DNA of 64,000 bases, taken from positions 13,743,625 to 13,807,624 of the forward strand of contig OZ024856.1 of the NCBI GenBank assembly GCA_964017155.1. Direction: 5' to 3'. This document shows positions 56,331 to 64,000 of the stretch, piece by piece (within the stretch, counting starts at the first letter, position 1; each line of letters starts with the position of its first letter). Position numbers and translations under genes: made by a program. The notes beneath the pieces were generated by a model that was given only the letters and a program-made list of their open reading frames with translations, had not been told where the DNA came from and made no database searches. This DNA comes from Oasisia sp. SBJ-2009 (lineage: Eukaryota; Annelida; Polychaeta; Sabellida; Siboglinidae).

Positions 56331-58424
56331 AACTCAACACCAGATGAGGAATGGGCTGCTCTGCAGCAGGTCGTGTACAACACAGCCAAGACATATCTTG
56401 GCAAGCCAGACAGAAAAGACCAGGACTGGTTCGACCCCAACGACCAGGAGCTACAGACTCTTATGAACAGAAGAGACCAAGCCCACCAGAGAGTGTTGCA
56501 AACCAGGAGCACCAGGTCCACCACTGCAGCATACAAAGATGCCTGCAGATTGCTACAAAAACACACGCGTGCACTGAAGTCAGACTGGTGGGAAAGGAAG
56601 GCAGTGGAGCTGCAGAGAGCTGCTGACAGTAACAACATGAAGGGCTTCTACAATGGGCTGAAGGAAGTGTGGGGTCCCAAAAAGAAGGGATCTGTTCAAC
56701 TGAAATCATCAGATGGAATGGAGACCTTCTCTGACAGCAAGAGAGTTGTGGCAAGATGGAGTGAACACTTCCAGAAGCTACTCAACGTCCCTGGCGACAT
56801 AGATCACGAAGCTCTGGACAACATCCCGCAGCGCATTATCAAGACAAGCCTCGATGAGATTCCAACTATGGATGAGATGGCTAGAGCAATCGCCGGCCTG
56901 AAAGATGGCAAAGCACCTGGAGGAGATGGAATTCCTGCAGAAGTATGGAAGCACGGAGGAGAAAATCTGTTCAGCAGACTGCACCAACTAATCACCAATG
57001 CCTGGGAGGTGGGTTCTGTACCACAAGCATGGAAGGATGCCAGCATTGTAACCATCTACAAGAAAGGTGATCGAACAGACTGTGGGAACTATAGAGGAAT
57101 CTCTCTTCTTTCCATAGCGGGCAAGATCTTCGCGAAGATCCTCCTCAACAGACTATCTACTCACATAACACCAGAGGTAGTTCCGGAGACACAATGTGGC
57201 TTCAGAGGTAACCGGAGCACCGTGGATATGATATTTTGTCTCCGACAACTACAAGAAAAGTGCATTGAGCAGGACCGACCACTGTACATGGTATTTGTCG
57301 ACTTCAGCAAGGCGTTTGATACAGTTGGGAGGACCGGGCTATGGCAGCTACTGAGGAAGTATGGCTGCCCAGAGAAGTTCACAACAATGATCGAGGCACT
57401 ACATACTGGAATGATGGCAAAAGTTAGTGTTGAAGGAGAAGTCTCGGAATCGTTCAGTGTCACAAATGGGGTCAAGCAAGGTTGTGTACTGGCCCCCACG
57501 CTCTTCTCCATCTTCCTATCAGCAATGCTCGACGAGGCTTTCCGAGACATGGGGGATGGCATCTACATACAGTCCAGACAGAACGCTGACCTATTCAACG
57601 TCGCACACTTCAGAGCAAAGACCAAGACTACTCGGATACTGATGAGAGAGCTGCTATTCGCAGATGACAGTGCACTGGTTGCACACTCTGCTGAAGAGAT
57701 GCAGAAAATAGTGGATGCTTTCTCCGATGCGTCAAAGAAGTTCGGCCTGAAGATTAACATCAAGAAGACCGAGGTGCTGTACCAATCCAACTCTACAAGA
57801 ACCCGAGAGGAGGATATCATGGTTGATGGAAACAAGCTGAACTCTGTTCTAGAATTCACCTACCTCGGAAGCACTATATCAAGTGATGGATGCATTGACG
57901 ACGAAATACAGAGGAGGATGGCCAAGGCTAGTGCATCTTTCGGCCGACTACGCCAGAGACTCTGGAACAACCACCATGTGTCCATGCGGGTTAAAGGCAA
58001 GATATACCGTGCAATCGTGCTGTCCACCCTCCTATACGGAGCCGAGGCCTGGACAGTGTACAGACGACAGGTTAAAAAGCTACATGCCTTCATGATGCGA
58101 CATCTGCGTTCGATCATGAGGATAACCTGGATGGACAAAGTGACAAACAAGGAAATACTAGAACGAACAGGGCTGCCATCTATGGAAGATCTTCTGATCA
58201 GAAAGAATCTCCGGTGGACTGGACACCTTATTAGGATGTCACCAGACAGGCTACCGAAGCAGGTTCTCTACTCTCAACTGTCTTCTGGTCAGAGAAAGAG
58301 AGGGCGCCCTCGTCTCCGGTTCAAAGATACCATCAAGAGAAACCTAAAGATGAGAGACATAAAGATCGACTCATGGACATCACTCTCACAGCAGAGAGAC
58401 AAATGGAGAGCAAGAGTCAAGTGA
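56331..58424 (+). CDS. LINE reverse transcriptase, 5'-truncated, open to its stop
   Basis: About 697 codons without a stop; there is no true start, since the first in-frame GTG/ATG are internal. Order of motifs: an N-terminal connector with NNMKGFYNGLKEVWGPKK; KDGKAPGGDGIPAEVWK; GNYRGISLLSIAGKIFAKIL; RT motif A FVDFSKAFDTV (first catalytic Asp); motif B NGVKQGCVLAPTLFSIFL; motif C LLFADDSALVAHS (the Asp-Asp pair); FTYLGSTISSDG; LYGAEAWTV; and a C-terminal RWTGHLIRMSPDRLPKQ with GQRKRGRPRLRFKD. The endonuclease domain is lost by truncation. All RT catalytic residues are intact, so insertion is young, but the copy cannot mobilise itself. Clade assignment (RTE-like by tail) is tentative. Confidence 0.92.
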   Translation, partial: NSTPDEEWAALQQVVYNTAKTYLGKPDRKDQDWFDPNDQELQTLMNRRDQAHQRVLQTRSTRSTTAAYKDACRLLQKHTRALKSDWWERKAVELQRAADSNNMKGFYNGLKEVWGPKKKGSVQLKSSDGMETFSDSKRVVARWSEHFQKLLNVPGDIDHEALDNIPQRIIKTSLDEIPTMDEMARAIAGLKDGKAPGGDGIPAEVWKHGGENLFSRLHQLITNAWEVGSVPQAWKDASIVTIYKKGDRTDCGNYRGISLLSIAGKIFAKILLNRLSTHITPEVVPETQCGFRGNRSTVDMIFCLRQLQEKCIEQDRPLYMVFVDFSKAFDTVGRTGLWQLLRKYGCPEKFTTMIEALHTGMMAKVSVEGEVSESFSVTNGVKQGCVLAPTLFSIFLSAMLDEAFRDMGDGIYIQSRQNADLFNVAHFRAKTKTTRILMRELLFADDSALVAHSAEEMQKIVDAFSDASKKFGLKINIKKTEVLYQSNSTRTREEDIMVDGNKLNSVLEFTYLGSTISSDGCIDDEIQRRMAKASASFGRLRQRLWNNHHVSMRVKGKIYRAIVLSTLLYGAEAWTVYRRQVKKLHAFMMRHLRSIMRITWMDKVTNKEILERTGLPSMEDLLIRKNLRWTGHLIRMSPDRLPKQVLYSQLSSGQRKRGRPRLRFKDTIKRNLKMRDIKIDSWTSLSQQRDKWRARVK

Positions 58425-58474
58425 TGGAAGCAGTCTTTGTCGCTTCGCGACCGACAGCACGATGATGATGAAAA
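56331..58474 (+). mobile_element. 5'-truncated non-LTR retrotransposon (LINE), recent
   Basis: The insertion is bounded by comparison with unit 1: ATGTAA|ACATTGAG is uninterrupted at 51825-51838 and split here. The 5' junction falls inside the coding sequence (56331 reads in frame as NSTPDEEW). The 3' UTR is only ~50 bp and ends GATGATGATGAAAA, a tail type common in RTE-like elements. Target duplication is at most a few A residues. Confidence 0.93.
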
Positions 58475-58489
58475 ACATTGAGATAAACA

Positions 58490-59754
58490 TGCAACATGAA
58501 ATACAGTGGAAGAACTGCAAGGTAGCTTAAGGTGCATGTAACCCCCCAACTGACATAGGGGCGGACTTCCTCTTGCTACCAACAGTGTACCACATAATGC
58601 AAGCAGTAGATCACGTAAAAGTCTTTGTATAGAAAGACAAGCGGAAAGCGGTAGGTACATATTCTCGCCCTAAAATCCCATGGAAGTTGTAACCAGCCCG
58701 TCGGAGCAAAAAGCAACACATAGCAACCATAAGGAAGCCGTGAAGGAAAGAGGCCAAGGTGGTGGGAGAGAAAATTGTGGTTAAAAAACGGGCTGCTCTG
58801 TGAAAACACTTCCTCTGTTGACAGAGGAATAAAAACTGAAGTCTCATGATATGCGATGCCGGGTAGCGATTGGCTGCCTGGTTATCCCAACTCCCTGCTG
58901 TTACCATATATAATGATGTACGGGTTAAGAGGACCTGCACTAACGCATTCCCTAGAGGTGACTGTCCAGCCCCGCCCCAGCTTCACTGTGGCCTCATCTA
59001 AGGTGACGTTGTCCAGATGTGACTGGACAGTGTTTACAAGGTACCAGGTAGTTGGTGCTGTGAGTAAAACATATTTAATCCCTGCTGGATTAAATCCCTA
59101 TTTTTTGCTAAATGTATATGTTTATATAGTTTTATTGCTCTATAAATAAAATTAAACAACACTTTACAAAATGCATGATAGCAAATACTAATGTATACAT
59201 TTTTAAATTACGTCCGTCTATCGACTGCTGCCCTTCTAGGGAGCTCAGAACAACTTCTTTACCTATCCTATCAGGCATGATGACCTCGTAGCTTCTCCAA
59301 TCTCTGAAATAGCCATAGCCGATACGGAAAGTGGAACAGTACACATAGGAAAGCATTATTAAGAATTATAAAAGCTATGGAATGGACAATTATATATGTT
59401 TAATAATATAATTTGTTATGATATAGTGCAACATGAAAAATTTCATAGCATTTAAATACATAATAAAATACAAAGCAATGACTAGACAATAAGAAGATTT
59501 GTAATATACAATAAGAAGATATGAAAATAATAAAATAAATATATGAAAATTTTGTTTCTATGTATAAATAACCAAATATAATTTTTAATAATGTAGCATT
59601 TCGTTAAAAAAATAACCATATGTAATGCAGGTGTCATAAAAATGTTTGGAATGCCATTTTACATCATTTCCAGTACAAGTAAGTAAGATATCATTTGTTT
59701 ATATTGTGTTTTAAATCAATGTTTTACATCAACGTCACTGGACATGAACAATTA
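58490..59754. other. No gene seen
   Basis: Overlapping short ORFs without domains. At 58960-59035 GTGACTGTCCAG and CTGGACAGTGTT form a short inverted pair. 59140-59700 is very AT-rich with retroposon-like AATAAAATTAAAC strings. Confidence 0.4.
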
Positions 59755-60722
59755 GTGCATCCCAGACACATCGGGGTGGATATCTTGAAACGTCGTAAAT
59801 ACATACGATCTCGTAAATACGTCATATCTAGTACTTAGGAGAACAACCGAATACCTCGAAAACATACGATGTAGACATTTCTCGTGACTCTAATGAAAAG
59901 TTAAAATCTCGTAAGTTTGATTGTAAGTCGTGAATTTTCTCGTAAGTGCCGACTTCTCGTAAGTCGGGTAACTCGAAACATTGTAAATAGATACGATGCT
60001 AGTAAGTACGTCGTATTTCAAACTTCTCGTAGAACCTCCGTCGTAAACTGTAGAAATTCTACAGTGCCAAATCAGCTCTCGTAACTCAAGCAAAGTATCG
60101 TAATGGTGGCTGCGATGTTGTATTTTGGAAGGCGACGTGGACATCGTATTCCACGAGTGTTTCATGATAGGACAAATGACTTAGACCATATGGACGATAC
60201 ACAGTTGTTAGAAGTATACTGCCTCGACAGAGAATGCATTTTAGAGCGGTGTGATGAGGTGTGGCAAACTACGCATCGCCCAACTCATAGGAGAGGAGCA
60301 TGGCGTTACCCGTCTGCTAGTATATTTAAATCTTCACTGGTGAAATTTGGCCTCTGTTGTTTTTTGGTAGCAATTTCGCTTGACATGCTGAATGTAGGTC
60401 TTGCAAAAGTAGGTCAGGCGATGACGCATGTAGACGTGCAGTTAAAAATAGCGTTGAATTTGCCGCCAACGTATTGCACCATGCGCATTGCGCATGCTCG
60501 TACATCGTATCTTCAACTCGTAACTATTTACGATACGAGAGCTTTACGATCCTTTCCAGATACTCGTTTATCGTTTCGTAGTAAGTTTCTCATAAGTGCA
60601 TCGTAAATTTAGGTTTACGATGCCACCCCTGAACTGCAAATTAATTATGTAACCTTAATTAGGATTGCAGATATATTCACAAAATGCAAGAAATCTCTTG
60701 TCCTGATGTGTCTGGGGTGCGC
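59755..60722. mobile_element. PIF/Harbinger-like non-autonomous element with CTCGTAA subterminal repeats
   Basis: Terminal inverted repeats GTGCATCCCAGACACATC (59755-59772) and GATGTGTCTGGGGTGCGC (60705-60722) differ at two positions. Flanks are ATTA on the left and TAAC on the right, fitting a TWA or TA target. Between the ends the heptamer CTCGTAA and its variants (TCGTAA, TTACGA, TACGAT) occur at least twenty times, clustered at 59790-60100 and 60505-60620. They leave the central coding-like part largely free. Length 968 bp. Confidence 0.85.
60103..60606 (+). pseudogene. N-terminal fragment of a PIF/Harbinger transposase
   Basis: A 167-codon frame inside the TIR element. Residues ~10-60 (RRRGHRIPRVFHDRTNDLDH, DDTQLLEVYCLDRECILERC) match the N-terminal segment of HARBI1-like transposases, with the RxFRxRxxxLxxLxDxEL..RYRxxRxxIxxLCD pattern. 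After RPTHRRGAWRYPSAS the similarity stops, and the DDE core, expected over the next ~250 residues, is absent. The rest of the frame is subterminal-repeat DNA read through. Non-functional as transposase; possibly kept as spacer only. Confidence 0.65.
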
Positions 60723-61520
60723 TAACTGACTGACTTGCAAACTGCTCATGCCCCCTGATGTATCGGCTCATTTACGTCGAATCAACAGAATTAAAGTGAT
60801 CTAAAACACAATTTTTTAAATAATAGTTGACTTCTTCATATTGAAAGTGATGCACAATGAAATTTTGAACACATACACATTGAATAAAAAAAAGGTTGTA
60901 AAACCATTTTGATAAACTCTTAATAATTTAGGCCAGTTAACTGAAAGATTACCCAACACTCACTACAGGGTTTTGTGAGTGATAAATTCCTTATTTCACT
61001 ATGGGGAGTATTCCACTGACATGCTGACAAGCATAATGGCATATATTCTTCATTTATAAAATACTGATAATTGCACTTTCACATTCGCAAAAGAAATATG
61101 TATTTATATATGGTATTTCAAATGTTTTACTACATCCTATTCACCCTTCGTTATATTCCGCCATGGTTGTGCCACGTGACCGTGTCTCTCTGCTTACGTA
61201 CGACATGCCACACAAGCGGTGAAATCTGAGCGGTTGGGAGAGCCTCTATGGTGTGTTCTTTTTGATGCGGAGAGATCACATGACCTCTCCACATCAAAAA
61301 CGAATGTCATATTTCAGTCAGTGGAGTGGCAAATCGAATACTCCGTATGATATCGAGACAGTTCCGCATGCGTCAGTTCTCAGCTACTTCGATTAATGTC
61401 ATAGCTCTACCTCTGAATCACAGATGAGAATAAAGTTCTATATATGTGTGTGTGTCCAGAAAAAACATACTTTTTAGTTTGTCATATTTCTACAAATGTT
61501 GCAGTTTTCCCAAGATTTGT
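60723..61520. other. No gene seen
   Basis: AT-rich. CATCAAAAACGAATG / TTTTTGATG strings around 61255-61305 form a short imperfect inverted repeat (GGAGAGATCACATGACCTCTCC palindrome at 61269-61290). Confidence 0.35.
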
Positions 61521-61559
61521 ATACTAGGAGTGGGACAACACTATAGGTGTTTCCTGTGA

Positions 61560-61975
61560 AAAGGTTTTTCTCACCTTTTCTTGTAATTAACAACATGTTT
61601 GACCCATGTCGTTGTTGGAACTGTTCACAACTCTGTCCAACATGTCTCTTGGAATTCTCCTTCTTTGCCTTCTGATGTGTTGCTTCACTCTCTCGATTGT
61701 GTCAGGGTTGTCCTGGTAGACTCTCACCTTAAGTAACATCCCCAGAGGAAGTAGTCTGGGGGTTTGAGGTCGTTGGCCACCGTGATCATTTTGGTGGGCG
61801 GAACAGGCTTTGCAGCCCTACCCCCGGTAAAACAGCAGCAAACAATGTTGGGTGGTGCGGTGAATTTTCCAACATACATGTCTTCCGATGCCTGTGGTGT
61901 GTCAGGCAAGAGATATGGGACGAATGTTTCCATGCAACTATTTTCCAACAGCACCCACCCTATACATACAACCAC
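61560..61975 (-). pseudogene. mariner/Tc1-type transposase C-terminal fragment
   Basis: The minus strand reads NDLKPPDYFLWG then, after a +1 shift at about 61737, LLKVRVYQDNPDTIERVKQH and RRIPRDMLDRVVN. This is the PDLxPxDFFLWGxLKxxVY...TIxxLKxxIRxxIxxIP...RV pattern of IS630/Tc1/mariner transposases, in which the PPD Asp is the last catalytic carboxylate. Upstream text to 61975 is too degraded to align. No TIRs identified. Confidence 0.7.
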
Positions 61976-62860
61976 CCCCCGTCTTTAGTACCGCGAGCAC
62001 GAGTCAGGGGGAAGGCGGCGGGGGCGGGGGTTCTCAGCCCCCAAAATTAGTTTCCTTCCGGACAATATAATATGCAATAAGTTACTTTTGAAAGGTCAAT
62101 ACTGACACAAATTAAATGTTATAAAACAGTGTTTATGTGTGTTTGTTTGTTTGTTTCGTGAAACCACATATCTATCAGTTTAGCATATATTGGGCTGACA
62201 GCTAGTATGGATTAAGACTTTTTCAAAATTCGTCCAGCGGGTGGAGAACTTAATTATAAAATGTTTTTGCATAGACGACTGCCTTTCTCCAAACATGACT
62301 GAGTAATTCGGTTAGTTGATATAAAAGTCTTATAAATTAATTAGTACGTACTGTGGTAAATGTTATTTGTCATTACACTTTGAAAGTCTTCATTATAACA
62401 GTGACTTACACAGTGGGTTCTCGTTGCCTGGAAAAACTAAAACATCGCATTATACAAGGAATGTTAACATGCAACCTCCACGTTTACAACGATAGCCGTT
62501 TGGAACCCCACAACGATCAATCCTGTGTAATTCTCCTGCATTCATGACATCTTAGTACTTTTTTAATTGTAATGCATGAAAATAAAAGAAGCAGATGGGA
62601 TACACCGGTAACCCTACTTAATTTTTTACTGACTTGTGATTACAAATTGCAGTGTTCGACTGGTGAAGAGGGGTGGATTCTTTATGCAACTCTGGCCATT
62701 GGCCGCTTTAGCTGCATGGTCACTGCTGAGGAGTAGTTTATATTAGAAATCGCTAATGAAAATGTGGCCGTATAATACAGGTGGCCATTGGCAACGAGGG
62801 GGACTGCTCTATAAGATTTAAAGGGGTAGTGTATGTTCTCAAAATGTTCTGTTCGTTGTT
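61976..62860. other. No gene seen
   Basis: A short G-rich run (GGAAGGCGGCGGGGGCGGGGG, 62011-62031) is a possible G-quadruplex. The rest is AT-rich with no supported ORF. Confidence 0.35.
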
Positions 62861-62864
62861 TCAG

Positions 62865-63190
62865 GTTTAAGTAGCATCATATCCTCACACTCGCCACAGT
62901 ACACCCTGATGTGAAGCTGTTACACATGGAGCCAAACACCAAACACAACCTCAAGGCTTCAGCGATGCGACGCAGGCTTCATACAAACAGTGAAGGTGCA
63001 CTACAGAGCACCTGAAGGTGCACTACAGAGCACCTGCTGGCACACGCCTGCACCAGGTGGACATGGACGACACCAGCAGGGCCTCTGCACTGGCCAAGTC
63101 AGTTAATGTCATGGATGCCACATCCTGCGGGCCAGCACCAGTGCGAAGTGCGTCAAGAGATGTGGGTTTCTGGCTAACATTGAAGGTACG
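62865..63190 (+). pseudogene. pogo/Tigger-type transposase relic
   Basis: Across frames the plus strand reads VKLLHMEPNT, SRLQRCDAGFIQTVKVHYR, LHQVDMDDTSRASALAKSVN, VMDA and then SAKCVKRCGFLANIE. This follows the last part of the pogo/Tigger (CENPB/jerky-like) DDE domain: xxLPPNTTSxLQPLDxGxIxxxKxHYRxxLL...LLDAxxxxxxAWxxVxxxTIxxCFxKxGF, including the LQPLD Asp position. A 22-bp tandem duplication (GAAGGTGCACTACAGAGCACCT, twice at 62993-63036) and two frameshifts break it. Confidence 0.75.
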
Positions 63191-63438
63191 TTTCTCATCG
63201 ATGCAATGTCACTGATTGTTCCATTGTATTGATGGAGATGTTTTATTGTTTTAATTTACAGCCCTGCAATTGAAAAAAATGCACAAATGATAATTTTACA
63301 GAAACTGCATTTATTGTTATTTTTACATGTGCAATTCAACCACGTTTTTTTCAGGAGCAACCAACAGAGTAGCAGTTGGTTCACCATAACCATTTAAAAT
63401 GTTGAACAATTTGTGTTGCAGCCGCAAGTGATGCCACT
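63191..63438. other. No gene seen
   Basis: Non-coding sequence between the pogo relic and the minisatellite. Confidence 0.4.
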
Positions 63439-63753
63439 GGAGCAGCCGTCCATCCAGGCGGAGCAGCCAGACTGGAGCAGCTGTCCATCCAGGCGGAGCA
63501 GCCAGACTGGAGCAGCCGTCCATCCAGGCGGAGCAGCCAGACTGGAGCAGCCGTCCATCCAGGCGGAGCAGCCAGACTGGAGCAGCTGTCCATCCAGGCG
63601 GAGCAGCCAGACTGGAGCAGCTGTCCATCCAGGCGGAGCAGCCAGACTGGAGCAGCCGTCCATCCAGGCGGAGCAGCCAGACTGGAGCAGCTGTCCATCC
63701 AGGCGGAGCAGCCAGACTGGAGCAGCTGTCCATCCAGGTGGAGCAGCCAGAAT
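63439..63753. repeat. 35-bp minisatellite, nine units
   Basis: Unit starts every 35 bp (63439, 63474 ... 63719), with GGAGCAGC[C/T]GTCCATCCAGG at the start and CGGAGCAGCCAGACT at the end. The only frequent variation is C/T. Because 35 is not a multiple of three and the unit has no stop in the frames read, long ORFs with a 35-residue period exist on both strands; they are not evidence for a gene. Confidence 0.97.
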
Positions 63754-64000
63754 TGGCAGTGTTGTTGTTGACATTAACAAGGATGAGGCAATGACTCGGC
63801 CCCACTGACAACTGGACACTGGTGCAGGTGGAGCAGCCAGACTGGAGCAGCTGTCCATCCAGGTGGAGCAGCCAGAATTGGCAGTGTTGTTGTTGACATT
63901 AACAAGGATGAGGCAATGACTCGGCCCCACTGACAACTGGACACTGGTGCAGGTGGAGCAGCCAGACTGGAGCAGCTGTCCATCCAGGTGGAGCAGCCAG
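63735..64000. repeat. 125-bp higher-order tandem repeat, continuing past the window end
   Basis: The CAGGTGGAGCAGCCAGAATTG junction recurs at 63735, 63860 and 63985 (period 125 bp). Each larger unit contains one to two 35-bp-type segments plus a unique GTTGTTGTTGACATTAACAAGG...CACTGGTG segment. The array is cut by the window edge. Confidence 0.95.

Larger units (their letters stand above)
53120..58489. repeat. Segmental duplication unit 2 (3.2 kb plus a 2.1-kb LINE)
   Basis: Second copy of 47380-51845. It lacks the TIR element but has a LINE inserted 15 bp before its right boundary. (GTGC)n tracts differ in length from unit 1. Confidence 0.95.

Noticed and set aside
63323..63983. Several overlapping 100-180 codon ORFs
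   Set aside because: They are frames of the 35-bp and 125-bp repeats, which lack stops; openness is structural.

Overview
The window is AT-rich, gene-poor nuclear DNA of an animal, most likely a marine invertebrate; a mollusc is my guess and nothing here fixes it. The signs are GT-AG introns, metazoan-type non-LTR retrotransposons with short microsatellite tails, relics of pogo, Merlin, mariner, piggyBac-like and PIF/Harbinger-like DNA transposons, long simple repeats and many tandem duplications. I see no rRNA, no functional tRNA, no CRISPR array and no conserved housekeeping gene. Almost everything recognisable is mobile DNA or a broken copy of a repeated gene family.

Layout. 0-11 kb: a foldback inverted repeat (29-433), a TTAA-flanked piggyBac-like non-autonomous element (2011-3154), an isolated candidate exon and largely featureless sequence with small tandem repeats. 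11-36 kb, minus strand: at least eight degenerate partial copies of one multi-domain family of unknown function. Its landmarks are a coiled coil, an HPLDTMAK block, an FVGNRF block, an (N)IxGERNF / NKTxQW block and a WYEG tail. They alternate with degenerate SGNH-hydrolase pieces (GHSF...NGVH). Two 1.9-2.1 kb tandem duplicates lie at 17.8-21.8 kb. A 1658-bp polyadenylated retroposon with a 15-bp target-site duplication (30473-32130) splits one copy. A 28.7-29.2 kb zinc-finger locus and a 28.15 kb MITE sit in the same stretch.

37-47 kb: a Myb/SANT-like exon, a Merlin (IS1595/ISXO2-like) transposase relic, LINE 3' ends, a CPxC repeat, a Myb/SANT-like pseudogene and LINE endonuclease and reverse-transcriptase fragments. 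47.4-58.5 kb: two copies of a 3.2-kb segmental duplication. Unit 1 carries a 1286-bp TIR transposon and unit 2 carries a 5'-truncated LINE with an open RT reading frame; each copy preserves the empty site for the other's insertion. The 1.27-kb spacer holds the best gene candidate of the window, a three-exon, 89-codon C2HC zinc-finger microgene (minus, 51986-52529), downstream of a 32-bp tandem array of CTCF-like motifs.

58.5-64 kb: a Harbinger-like element with dense CTCGTAA subterminal repeats (59755-60722), a mariner-like transposase tail, a pogo/Tigger transposase relic, and 35-bp and 125-bp minisatellites running to the window end. The parts do not form a pathway. The region reads as a transposon and segmental-duplication nest in which insertions can be ordered by paired empty and filled sites.
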